Positions 11,558 to 20,383 of a stretch of DNA of 34,590 nt are shown here, piece after piece. The number at the start of each line of letters is the position of its first letter. The stretch's first letter is position 1. The notes below the pieces were generated by a model. It saw nothing but the letters and a program-made list of their open reading frames with translations. It searched no databases and had not been told where the DNA came from. Made by a program: the position numbers and the translations under genes. The DNA is from Synechococcus sp. (GTDB taxonomy: Bacteria; Cyanobacteriota; Cyanobacteriia; PCC-6307; Cyanobiaceae). The stretch lies in contig JAAXIH010000019.1 in the NCBI GenBank assembly GCA_012270465.1, forward strand, positions 1-34,590, written 5' to 3'.

Positions 11558-13150
11558 TCAGGCGGTGGCAGTGGCCATGGCCTTGCGGCCTTCCACAGGA
11601 GCATGCAGCGCCTCCTCGAGGGGAGCACAGCCGTAATCGCGCTCCAGCAGATCCATCACCGTGCGGCCGAAGTCAGCCGGATTGCGCTCAAAGGCTTCCA
11701 AGCACACCCGGCCAAAGGTTTGGCCCATGGGCTCGGGGTTCCACAGCAATTGGCGAGCCGTCCAAGGCAGCATGCTCATCGGGTTGTAACCGGGCTTGAT
11801 CAAGCCCTGGTCAAAGCCGTACTGCTCCAGATGGGTGTGGGGCTGAAGGCCAATGAAGAAGATGGCGGGCTCCACCTTGTCGGCACCAAAGGCTGCCTCC
11901 AAAGCGCGGTGGTAGGCAACGGTTTGGCGGATTGTCTCGGGCCGCTCGTCGATCACGTTGAACGAGTAATTGACTGAGACGTGATGGCGGAAGCCAGCTC
12001 GGGCCAGCAAGCGGCAGTTCTCCAGCACGGTGCGCAGGTTGTAGCCCATGCGCATCTTGCGAACGAGCTCCTGGGAGCCGGAGGTAATGCCGATCTCGAA
12101 GTACTCCATCCCCGTGGCCACCATCAGCTCGGCCAGCTCGGCATCAAGGTTGTCGGCACGGATGTATGCCGCCCAGCGGATGTCATCCCATCCCTGCTGC
12201 TGCACCGCCCGCAGGAGCTCCTTGGCGTCTTCGATGTAGCGGCGGGCTGGGATGAACTGGGCGTCGGTGAACCAGAAGCCGCGCACGCCACGGTCATAAA
12301 GCTGACGCATCTCAGCGATGACTTCATCAACGGGGTTCACCCGCACCGCCTTGCCTTCAACAACGGTGTAAACGCAATAACAACAGTTATGGGGACACCC
12401 TCTCTTGGTCTGCACGCCGACGTAGAAGTCGCCCGCTTCGAGGTACCAGTTGAGCTGCGGCCAAATCGATTCGATGTAGTCGTAATCGCAGGCGGTTTTG
12501 ATCAGACCCGAAGGCTGCTCATGGATCAAGCCAGGGCGAGGCGCTTCGCCGGCGCGGAAGCAACGCTCACCAGCCAGTGACTCACCGCGCAGGAGCTTCT
12601 CCAACAGCGGCTCGCCTTCGCCAACGGAGACCACCGTGCCTTTGGGGAGCAACGGCGCCAGCTGCTCGTAAAACACGCTGGTGGCGCCACCACCCAAAAC
12701 AGCCTGGGCTTGCGGGCAGTGGTGGCGGGCACGCTTGAGGCCCCGCCGGATCAAGCGCAAGTTGCGCCAAAGCTCGCCATAGAACGAGCCCATCAACTTC
12801 ACTCCCCCCAAGGCACCACGCAGGCGCCTCAGTGGATTGCGGGCATAGAAGACTTCAAACGAGTGCTGCAGCGGATTGCCGCCGCGCCCATCTACAGGCG
12901 CATAGATCTGGATATCTCGCCAGGAGAACACCAGCAAGGTGGGGCGAAAGGCATCAACCGTGGCCCGCAGCACCCGGTCAACATCCAGCAGAGGGACTGC
13001 CGCTAGGTCGAGCAGCCGCTGCTGCAGCTGGGGAAATTGCTTGTGCAGGTGATCGGCCAGATAGATCGGCCCGATCGGAAAGATGGGATTACAGGGAAGG
13101 CGTACCAGCAGGACGCGATCAGCCGAAGTCGGTGTTGCGCTCTCAGACAC
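11558..13150 (-). CDS. B12-binding/radical SAM protein of the photosystem II high-light-acclimation type
   Basis: 530 aa; [24 protein letters not shown] carries the radical SAM CxxxCxxC; cobalamin-binding-like N-terminus; divergent from psbA. Confidence 0.85.
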   Translation of the reverse strand: MSESATPTSADRVLLVRLPCNPIFPIGPIYLADHLHKQFPQLQQRLLDLAAVPLLDVDRVLRATVDAFRPTLLVFSWRDIQIYAPVDGRGGNPLQHSFEVFYARNPLRRLRGALGGVKLMGSFYGELWRNLRLIRRGLKRARHHCPQAQAVLGGGATSVFYEQLAPLLPKGTVVSVGEGEPLLEKLLRGESLAGERCFRAGEAPRPGLIHEQPSGLIKTACDYDYIESIWPQLNWYLEAGDFYVGVQTKRGCPHNCCYCVYTVVEGKAVRVNPVDEVIAEMRQLYDRGVRGFWFTDAQFIPARRYIEDAKELLRAVQQQGWDDIRWAAYIRADNLDAELAELMVATGMEYFEIGITSGSQELVRKMRMGYNLRTVLENCRLLARAGFRHHVSVNYSFNVIDERPETIRQTVAYHRALEAAFGADKVEPAIFFIGLQPHTHLEQYGFDQGLIKPGYNPMSMLPWTARQLLWNPEPMGQTFGRVCLEAFERNPADFGRTVMDLLERDYGCAPLEEALHAPVEGRKAMATATA

Positions 13151-13214
13151 CGCTCCAGCACAAGGAATTGGACCTTAACAAGGCCATTGCCGCGCCGGAG
13201 CCTGAAAAAGTTGG

Positions 13215-13242
13215 TTTACATCCCGCAATGTTGCTTTACAAT
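13215..13242 (+). promoter_or_regulatory. Candidate sigma70-type promoter of psbA (TTTACA - 16 bp - TACAAT)
   Basis: TTTACA at 13215-13220 and TACAAT at 13237-13242, each one mismatch from consensus; ~60 bp upstream of the psbA ATG. Confidence 0.6.
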
Positions 13243-13302
13243 TCGGGGACCGGAAATTGTTCCGGGAATCCATACCGCCTTCGGGCACAGCTAAACGCAC
13301 TC

Positions 13303-14382
13303 ATGCAAACCACCATTCAGCAGCGCTCCGGCGCCTCTGCGTGGCAGCAGTTCTGCGAGTGGGTCACCAGCACCGACAACCGCCTCTATGTGGGTTGGTT
13401 CGGTGTTCTGATGATCCCGACTCTGCTGGCTGCCACCACCTGCTTCATCGTTGCCTTCATCGCCGCTCCCCCGGTTGATATCGACGGCATCCGCGAGCCC
13501 GTCGCCGGCTCCCTGCTCTACGGCAACAACATCATCTCCGGTGCTGTTGTTCCTTCCAGCAACGCCATTGGCCTGCACTTCTACCCCATCTGGGAAGCTG
13601 CTTCCCTCGATGAGTGGCTGTACAACGGCGGTCCTTTCCAGCTGGTGATCTTCCACTTCCTCATCGGCATCTACGCCTACATGGGCCGTGAGTGGGAACT
13701 CTCCTACCGCCTGGGCATGCGCCCTTGGATCTGCATTGCTTACAGCGCCCCTGTGGCTGCTGCTTCTGCAGTGTTCCTGGTCTACCCCTTCGGTCAGGGT
13801 TCTTTCTCTGACGCCATGCCCCTGGGCATCTCTGGCACCTTCAACTACATGCTGGTGTTCCAGGCCGAGCACAACATCCTGATGCACCCCTTCCACATGC
13901 TGGGTGTGGCAGGCGTCTTCGGCGGCAGCTTGTTCTCCGCCATGCACGGCTCCCTGGTGACCTCCTCCCTGGTGCGTGAAACCACCGAGAGCGAGTCCCA
14001 GAACTACGGCTACAAGTTCGGCCAAGAGGAAGAGACCTACAACATCGTGGCTGCCCACGGTTACTTCGGTCGCCTGATCTTCCAATACGCCTCCTTCAAC
14101 AACAGCCGCAGCCTTCACTTCTTCCTGGCTGCCTGGCCTGTGGTTGGCATCTGGTTCACCGCCCTCGGCGTGAGCACCATGGCCTTCAACCTGAACGGCT
14201 TCAACTTCAACCAGTCCATCCTGGATTCCCAGGGTCGTGTTCTGAACACCTGGGCTGACATCCTCAACCGTGCCGGCCTCGGCATGGAAGTGATGCACGA
14301 GCGCAACGCTCACAACTTCCCCCTCGACCTGGCTGCTGCTGAGAGCGCCCCTGTGGCTCTCCAGGCTCCTGCCATCGGTTGA
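13303..14382 (+). CDS. psbA: Photosystem II D1 protein, Glu130 (D1:2) form
   Basis: 359 aa from [34 protein letters not shown]. Counted residues: E130, Y161, D170, H190, H198, S264, H332, E333, H337, D342, processing site A344. Genuine start is at 13303, not the 12832 ORF opening. Confidence 0.99.
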   Translation: MQTTIQQRSGASAWQQFCEWVTSTDNRLYVGWFGVLMIPTLLAATTCFIVAFIAAPPVDIDGIREPVAGSLLYGNNIISGAVVPSSNAIGLHFYPIWEAASLDEWLYNGGPFQLVIFHFLIGIYAYMGREWELSYRLGMRPWICIAYSAPVAAASAVFLVYPFGQGSFSDAMPLGISGTFNYMLVFQAEHNILMHPFHMLGVAGVFGGSLFSAMHGSLVTSSLVRETTESESQNYGYKFGQEEETYNIVAAHGYFGRLIFQYASFNNSRSLHFFLAAWPVVGIWFTALGVSTMAFNLNGFNFNQSILDSQGRVLNTWADILNRAGLGMEVMHERNAHNFPLDLAAAESAPVALQAPAIG

Positions 14383-14422
14383 TCTGGAATCAACAAACGA
14401 TTCAGATCAACTGAATCGGAAG

Positions 14423-14449
14423 GCCCCCTCCTCGGAGGGGGCTTTTTGT
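14423..14449 (+). terminator. Rho-independent terminator of psbA
   Basis: gccccctcctcggagggggcttttt hairpin plus T-run just after the psbA stop. Confidence 0.92.
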
Positions 14450-14636
14450 TGTTTATAGATGTTGAAAGTTGGAAATGATGGATTGACATCTGCATGTCGC
14501 CGCAGGTGCAGTCATGCGCAATAACGCCAATGTGCTGCACTGTGGGTGGTTATGCAGATTGATTGATTTGTGAGGGCTGGTTTATTCCTAGTGATGTGCT
14601 GCCTCCACTGGGAAATAAATTCAGTGCGATGAGTGA

Positions 14637-15008
14637 ATGACGGATTTAGTCAATGTGTTGGGAGAGCCGTTGCATCAGTGTGGGTGCCAACCAATGGCAG
14701 GTTGGTACCAAGACGGATTTTGTAGAACTGATGACTCGGACTTTGGTCAACATTCGATCTGTAGTGTCATGACCAAAGGATTCCTGAGTTACACCTTGGC
14801 GCAAGGTAATAATCTCATTGATCCAAATCCTATGTTTGACTTTGATGGATTAAAGCCTGGTGACCACTGGTGTTTGTGTGTATTTCGATGGGAGCAAGCC
14901 AGAAATGATTGCATGGCTCCCCCTGTGATTCTGGAATCTACCCACGTCTCAACATTGCAGATGATTCCTTTGGAGATTTTGAAATGCTATGACTCCAGCA
15001 CGAGCTAA
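14637..15008 (+). CDS. DUF2237 family protein
   Basis: 123 aa; NVLGEPLHQCGCQPMAGWYQDGFCRTDDSDFGQHSICSVMTKGFL...GLKPGDHWCLCVFRWEQA...APPVILESTHVSTLQMIPLEILK. Confidence 0.85.
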   Translation: MTDLVNVLGEPLHQCGCQPMAGWYQDGFCRTDDSDFGQHSICSVMTKGFLSYTLAQGNNLIDPNPMFDFDGLKPGDHWCLCVFRWEQARNDCMAPPVILESTHVSTLQMIPLEILKCYDSSTS

Positions 15009-15328
15009 TATTGATTGCCTGATCTAAAGTCAAACTCCTCTTCTTTTAAATTTGCAGAGCTGCATGTCGATTGTGAGTAATCGATCAAGTTGCTGAATCC
15101 CTCTGGTATTAAGCCTGGGCATAGTCGTCCTACTTCAATGGCTTGAGGACAGAAATAAACTCCTTTCCAGCGGTTGATGAATCGACCCTTGATCTCGTCA
15201 GAAAAATTAAATCCACTTTTGGCAGCAAAGTTGATGATTTCTTGTGGATTGAGTTCTTTTAATTGCTTTCGGAATGCTTCGTCAGACCGCGCTCGATCAA
15301 TAAATGCATGCAATTCAGATTTTGACAT
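15005..15328 (-). CDS. Nif11-domain protein with conserved three-Cys C-terminal region (copy 1)
   Basis: MSKSELHAFIDRARSDEAFRKQLKELNPQEIINFAAKSGFNFS is Nif11-like; C-terminal RFINRWKGVYFCPQAIEVGRLCPGLIPEGFSNLIDYSQSTC...LKEEEFDFRSGNQY is shared with 33718..34044. Confidence 0.82.
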   Translation of the reverse strand: MSKSELHAFIDRARSDEAFRKQLKELNPQEIINFAAKSGFNFSDEIKGRFINRWKGVYFCPQAIEVGRLCPGLIPEGFSNLIDYSQSTCSSANLKEEEFDFRSGNQY

Positions 15329-15668
15329 CTCAGAACAGCGGCTTCAATTTTTTTACCGCCGTTGATGTCCTGATTAGGACAGAATCGCAAAATTCCATTT
15401 AATGGAACCGCAATTTCGAATTGATGAATTGCAGCATGACGCAATGCTGCTGTTTTCGGTTTGGAAGCTGCCTTCTCGAGCTTCTGCCAGCACAAACCGC
15501 TAGTCGCTCAAGCCGAATAAAGCAATGACCTGATGCTTTGGCTCAAAGCAGTGGTTGTCTTGCACCATCCAATGGCTTAAAGGAACTACATGAAGCATGT
15601 GCCTGAATTGAAGACAGTTAAAATCAAAATACCTTTGACGAGATTCAAAGCCCTTACAGAGCATTGGT

Positions 15669-16700
15669 ATGAGAGCGAAAAAGGCAAAAGAATATGTGTT
15701 TAGTGATTTATTGGGCATGGAGGCATATTGCAAAAGTCACTATGCTGAGTATTATTCCAAATCTAATTTTTCTTGCAATGTTACTCAATTAACCAAGGGT
15801 GAGCTCCTGACAAGCTCTATTTGTGCGCCAATTAATGATGTACACCTAGAGTTATTTAAGTCGAACCAGACGTTGTTATATGAAGAGGATGCCAATCAGA
15901 GCTCAGTTGCATTTTGCTGGATTAATGATCCTAATCGGGTGTCTGAAAGCAATACCATTATTGGCGGTCATAAAATGCGAGAACTCAGTATTGCTGGCTT
16001 TAATCGCTTAAACAAAACAGGCGGTAATACTTGGGACATTGTTGGGGCTAATACTGTCTTGTGTTGTATGAGCTTGAAGTGGGATAAATTGAAAGAGCAA
16101 ATTGATAAGATGAATGCTTACAATGCCTACGCCAGGCTTGAAGAGTGCATTGGGATTGATTCAGAGGCTCCATCTAGTTCTCAGTTGAGAGGACTTTTCG
16201 ACAAGCATTTCCAGCATGGCGTTAAATGCAGTCAAAGTTTTTATGATCTTGCGATTGCAACATTAGAAGATTCACCTGAGAGCGAAAACCTCTTTACTGT
16301 TAGGTCTGACAAGACAGATTTAATCGAGGATCTGGTGAAGCTTCTTCATGAGGATCGACCAGGATTACCACCTTTGACGATTGCTCAAATTACTCAATAT
16401 CTCAATTCAGATTCAAAATCACTCAGGGAGTCTTGCCAAGCCAGTTTTGATATGAGTATTCTTCAGCTCATTAAAAGTATTCGATTAGAGCAGGTCAAGA
16501 AATCGTATTTAAATCCCCACGTTCCCAAGGGATTGCGCAAGTTTACGATGAAGCAGAATGCTTTGTATTATGGCTTTAATAACTGGAACTCGTTTGAAAG
16601 ACTGTACTTTCAAACATTTAGCGAAAGTCCAGAGGAGTCAATTGATAAAGCCGGAGCAATATCAGTTTTAGTCTCTGATCTTCTGAGGCAGAGAAAGTGA
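15669..16700 (+). CDS. AraC-family-like regulator, first of a tandem pair (fciA/fciB-like)
   Basis: 343 aa; C-terminal helix-turn-helix region ILQLIKSIRLEQVKKSYL...TMKQNALYYGFNNWNSFERLYFQTFSESPEES; aligns along its length with the downstream ORF; adjacent to an mpeZ-type lyase. Confidence 0.8.
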   Translation: MRAKKAKEYVFSDLLGMEAYCKSHYAEYYSKSNFSCNVTQLTKGELLTSSICAPINDVHLELFKSNQTLLYEEDANQSSVAFCWINDPNRVSESNTIIGGHKMRELSIAGFNRLNKTGGNTWDIVGANTVLCCMSLKWDKLKEQIDKMNAYNAYARLEECIGIDSEAPSSSQLRGLFDKHFQHGVKCSQSFYDLAIATLEDSPESENLFTVRSDKTDLIEDLVKLLHEDRPGLPPLTIAQITQYLNSDSKSLRESCQASFDMSILQLIKSIRLEQVKKSYLNPHVPKGLRKFTMKQNALYYGFNNWNSFERLYFQTFSESPEESIDKAGAISVLVSDLLRQRK

Positions 16701-17647
16701 TGAAACTATCTCTCTCTTACAAGGATCCGCTTCATCTGTCAGAAACTCTTGCGGAGCTAGGACAGAACACAAGGATTACTCAGTTAGATCTTGGTGAGGG
16801 CACCTACAGCATGAGTCATGCTATGTCGTCAGGCGTGTCAATTGCTGAAATTAAGGCATCAAAAACCCTTCTCTATGAGGGTTGGGGCACGGATTGGTCA
16901 GTTGATTTCAACTGGATTACACCTATAAAAGCCAGCACTAATCCCTTTGGTTATTGTGAAGGTTATGAGATGCGTTCCAATAGTATTGGAGGTCTCAATA
17001 CCATTAATTCCACTCCTGGAAGCTCGTGGGGAAAATATTCTGAATCTTGCTCTTCTACGGCATGCATGCTGGATAAGGTTACTTTGATTGACTCGCTAAA
17101 AGCATGTAATGCTCAAATTGCTCTTGAAAACCTCTCCAATAAGCGAGGAATTGATGTAGAGCATTCTGCTGCTTTGCAACTGAGGAAGTTAGCAGGAAGA
17201 GATATGTCTCAAGGAATTGTGCATGCTGCAAAATACTATGACCTAATTACTGCCTGCTTAGAAGAAGGAGCAGTCAGGCATTACAAGAAAAGCGAATTGA
17301 AAAATCTTGGTTTGTTGTCTGAGATCGTCAACCTCTCTCATAGCAACGACGTTATGCAGTCTCCAATGTCGTTGACTGATGTATGCAAATACTTGGATGC
17401 TGGCCAAGCCTCCCTTTATCGAATTTGTCAGGAATATTTCGGTATGGGCATTATTGAGATGATGATGCAAGTCCGCCTAGAAGAGTCAAGAAGGGCTTTG
17501 TTGCGGCAAAAAGATCGTTCGCAATCGGATGAAACAACCATCCGTGAAGTTGCTATTCGCTATGGATTTAAGCATGCAGGTCGTTACGCGAGGAGGTATT
17601 TCACCAGTTTTGGCGAGCTTCCTAGTCAAACCATTCAAGGTTCCTAG
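16697..17647 (+). CDS. AraC-family regulator, second of a tandem pair (fciA/fciB-like)
   Basis: 316 aa; C-terminal MMMQVRLEESRRALL...TTIREVAIRYGFKHAGRYARRYFTSFGELPSQT is typical AraC HTH; start overlaps the stop of the upstream regulator (gtgatg). Confidence 0.85.
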   Translation: MMKLSLSYKDPLHLSETLAELGQNTRITQLDLGEGTYSMSHAMSSGVSIAEIKASKTLLYEGWGTDWSVDFNWITPIKASTNPFGYCEGYEMRSNSIGGLNTINSTPGSSWGKYSESCSSTACMLDKVTLIDSLKACNAQIALENLSNKRGIDVEHSAALQLRKLAGRDMSQGIVHAAKYYDLITACLEEGAVRHYKKSELKNLGLLSEIVNLSHSNDVMQSPMSLTDVCKYLDAGQASLYRICQEYFGMGIIEMMMQVRLEESRRALLRQKDRSQSDETTIREVAIRYGFKHAGRYARRYFTSFGELPSQTIQGS

Positions 17648-17896
17648 CTGTTTTGCGCTGAAGCATGGAAATCTGATTTTTCCTTGTGGTGGTGAGGCAG
17701 CCATCGCTTAAAAGTCCCATCCACCTGGTCAACAGTCCTTCGGCTGCAAATTTGGATATGTGCTTAGGTATTTATACTCGCTAGGTATTGCGCTTTGTAA
17801 AGCCCGGCCATACGCCTATCCACTTCTTATCAAAAGAAGTAAAATGGGCTCACGTTCGGGGGCTGACCCTTTGGCTCGTCATCGGCTTGACTTGAT

Positions 17897-18064
17897 ATGA
17901 AAAGGGTGACCTTTGAGCTTAGTGATGAGCTCCATAAGAAACTAAAGCTTCTTTGCTATACAGAATCTGTTTCCATAGGACACATACTTCGCGAGTGCGT
18001 AGCTGACTTTTGCAATAAGCATGATGCTCATTTAATCGAGTTGATTGATAAGCGGGCAAGGTAA
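17897..18064 (+). CDS. fciC: 55-aa ribbon-helix-helix (CopG/Arc-like) protein, candidate FciC
   Basis: Not in the ORF track (<60 aa). Translated by eye: MKRVTFELSDELHKKLKLLCYTESVSIGHILRECVADFCNKHDAHLIELIDKRAR*. RHH pattern (VTFELSDELHKKLKLL), located between the AraC pair and the bilin lyase as expected for CA4-A. Confidence 0.72.
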   Translation: MKRVTFELSDELHKKLKLLCYTESVSIGHILRECVADFCNKHDAHLIELIDKRAR

Positions 18065-18335
18065 CTAGTCGTTAGGGAAGGGTAATTTGTGCGTCCTGCT
18101 TTTAGGGCAGTATTTTCGTCTGGTAGTTTTCTGTCGTTTTTGATTTGGTATTCGTATGTGCATCGTTGTGCTGTTATGCGGTGATGCATTGTTTCTATTA
18201 GGCCTTTCAGTAATGAGTGAAACATAGTTTGCTGCTGCTTATTTTCTGAACTTGGGTTCTCGTTTTTAGGAGTTGCTTGTTTGCTGATAATGAGGCTCCA
18301 TTTTTATTAGGTTTGGGTCTGACTGATGCGAGTCA

Positions 18336-19580
18336 ATGGCCGAGCGTTTTGATGTTTTAGTCCTGGGTATTTCTGAGAAGGATGCGCTTTCCTTGCTGTT
18401 CGCTAAAACGGCTGATGTCCCGCGCCCTTCTGATCGCTATTTTGCTGCGACTCGCTTGGGTTTGTGTGGTTGTGACAAGACTTTCGATGCGCTGATTCGT
18501 GCAACTTATGACCTCACGACCGATGAGCTTTTTGACAGGATCACTCGGCGTAAGGCAATTGAAGCTCTCGGGCGCCGGAAAGATATCAGGGCTGTTCCTG
18601 CTCTTGTTGATGTTTTGGCCTGTTCTGATACTGAGGCTGTGATTAATGCAATCTCTGCATTAACAAGGATCGGTTGGTCTCCAGCGCCAGCTGAGCACGA
18701 CCGGCTTTTGCATTTGCTTGAAAGTGAGGATGTCACCCTGTCACGGGCTGTGATTCAGGCATTCGCCAGGTTGTCGATTAAGAGCTCAGCTTCTCATTTG
18801 CGAATTCGTGAACTCTGCGGCCATGAAAGTGCCTTGGTCTTTGGTGCTGCACGAGCTTGCCTCTGCAAGTTGTATGGAGAAACAGCTTTGATGCAGCCGT
18901 TGTTGCCTCAGTTGACCGATCTGGTTGCTGGCAAGCGACGTTCTGCTGTTATTGATATCGGTGACTCCGGTGATCATGGCCTTCTTTCTGCTTTGGTGAA
19001 GGCACCGGTCTCAATGTCGCTAAGAGCAAAAAGTTTTTTGCAGATTGTGGAGGCTGGTGGCCTGTTGGAGATCGATCTATACCAAGAGCTTTTTCAGCGT
19101 CTTTTGTTGGATGATCCTTTGCTTTTAGAGCTCAACGATGACTGGAAGTGTGGCCTCTCGCCAGAGGATATTGAGCAGAATTTGAGTCATCGAGATGAGG
19201 CGCGGCAGTATGGCGCTGCCGCAAGTTTGATGAGGATTGGTCGTGAAGAGTGCCTTGAGCTAATTGACAGCATGCAAGAACGTTTGTGGTCGGACTATGT
19301 CACTCATTACTATTTGACTTGTGTTATCGGTTTGCGTGGCCTTCATGAGAAAAGTTATTTAGTACGAGCTGCCTTGGCTGAAACAACGCCTCAGTACACA
19401 AAATCCAGGGTTGCCGCAGCTTGGGCTTGTGTGCGGTTGCACCTTGATGATCAGCTTGAGCTTTTGTACGAGTTGTCCAACTCATCGCCTTGGGTTCCCC
19501 TTCGCTGGACTTGCCAGCAAGCGTTTGCTCAATTGATTGAGAAGCAGCAAACCTCCGGTGATCTTCTTGCTCGTTGTTAG
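18336..19580 (+). CDS. mpeZ: HEAT-repeat phycobilin lyase of the E/F clan (CpeY/MpeY/MpeZ/MpeW group), most likely MpeZ-type lyase-isomerase
   Basis: 414 aa; RYFAATRLGLCGCDKTFDALI...DELFDRITRRKAIEALGRRKDIRAVPALVDVLACSDTEAVINAISALTRIGW is CpeY/MpeY-family N-terminus with HEAT repeats; fci-like neighbours. The mpeZ vs mpeW choice rests on the RHH ORF. Confidence 0.72.
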   Translation: MAERFDVLVLGISEKDALSLLFAKTADVPRPSDRYFAATRLGLCGCDKTFDALIRATYDLTTDELFDRITRRKAIEALGRRKDIRAVPALVDVLACSDTEAVINAISALTRIGWSPAPAEHDRLLHLLESEDVTLSRAVIQAFARLSIKSSASHLRIRELCGHESALVFGAARACLCKLYGETALMQPLLPQLTDLVAGKRRSAVIDIGDSGDHGLLSALVKAPVSMSLRAKSFLQIVEAGGLLEIDLYQELFQRLLLDDPLLLELNDDWKCGLSPEDIEQNLSHRDEARQYGAAASLMRIGREECLELIDSMQERLWSDYVTHYYLTCVIGLRGLHEKSYLVRAALAETTPQYTKSRVAAAWACVRLHLDDQLELLYELSNSSPWVPLRWTCQQAFAQLIEKQQTSGDLLARC

Positions 19581-19591
19581 GTCTTATCAGA

Positions 19592-20383
19592 TCAGCTGCT
19601 AAGCCATTGGTTCACAGCTAGTGCCCAACCTTCGCTATGGGGGGCTTTCGCTAATTGAAAGCGGCCACTGGCAATGAACTCTTGGAATATCGGGTGTGGA
19701 CCTTGAGCGCCTGGCACCACAACGGCTTGGTCCACGGCTTCGAGCATGGGCAAATCATTGGGAGAGTCGCCAAGCCCAAGCACCACAACATCGGGTTGCT
19801 GCAAATGCTGTTTGAGCACCTCCACCGCACGGCCCTTATGGCTGCCGCCACTGAGCAAATGGCTCATGCGATTGCCTTGCACCACCAGCAGCTGATGCTG
19901 GGCTGCAAGTTGTCGCAGTGGTTCTCGCAGCTCTTCAGGGGCCGTGAGAAAGGGAACGCTCCACTCGCGGCGCTGCGCTGAGGCCAGCGCCTGACCGCGC
20001 AAACCCGTCAACGCCTCGCCCTGCTCTGCGCTGAGATCTTCCAGGGCCACCAGCTCATGGCCCAAGGCTTGGCTGAGTTCATCCAACTTCGGCCTTAAGA
20101 CGCTGTGGGCTGCCCCCAAGGGCACCACCCATTCGCTGCCATCGGCGTTGTTGCCATAGATGGCTCCACCGTTTTCGACAATGAATGGATCGCTCAGCTC
20201 AGCGTCTTGGCGAAAGGCTCTGACCTCCTCAGCGGTTTTGCTGGTGCAGGGGATCACCAAAACCCCCTGCTGCTTGAGCGCGGCCACGGTGCTGCGCGCA
20301 GGCTCCCAGCTGTAGCTGTGATCCAGCAGCGTGCCGTCGAGATCGGTGACCACCCAGCGCGTCATCAACCCAGCTCCAGCCAA
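19592..20383 (-). CDS. HAD-family mannosyl/glucosyl-3-phosphoglycerate phosphatase
   Basis: WVVTDLDGTLLDHSYSWEPARSTVAALKQQGVLVIPCTSKTAEEVRAFRQ...PFIVENGGAIYG; typical MPGP-type HAD; next to gpgS. Confidence 0.88.
   Translation of the reverse strand: MAGAGLMTRWVVTDLDGTLLDHSYSWEPARSTVAALKQQGVLVIPCTSKTAEEVRAFRQDAELSDPFIVENGGAIYGNNADGSEWVVPLGAAHSVLRPKLDELSQALGHELVALEDLSAEQGEALTGLRGQALASAQRREWSVPFLTAPEELREPLRQLAAQHQLLVVQGNRMSHLLSGGSHKGRAVEVLKQHLQQPDVVVLGLGDSPNDLPMLEAVDQAVVVPGAQGPHPIFQEFIASGRFQLAKAPHSEGWALAVNQWLSS

Noticed and set aside
12832-13302. 157-codon in-frame N-terminal extension of psbA in the ORF track
   Set aside because: It lies antisense to the radical SAM gene and across the psbA promoter; canonical D1 starts at [10 protein letters not shown] (13303).
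13291-14313. 340-aa minus-strand ORF opposite psbA
   Set aside because: His/Val/Glu-rich translation typical of antisense of a highly expressed GC-rich gene; psbA is certain.
15005-15328. Classical lanthipeptide (prochlorosin-type) precursor
   Set aside because: No GG cleavage site, conserved rather than variable C-terminus, and no LanM-type synthetase in the window.
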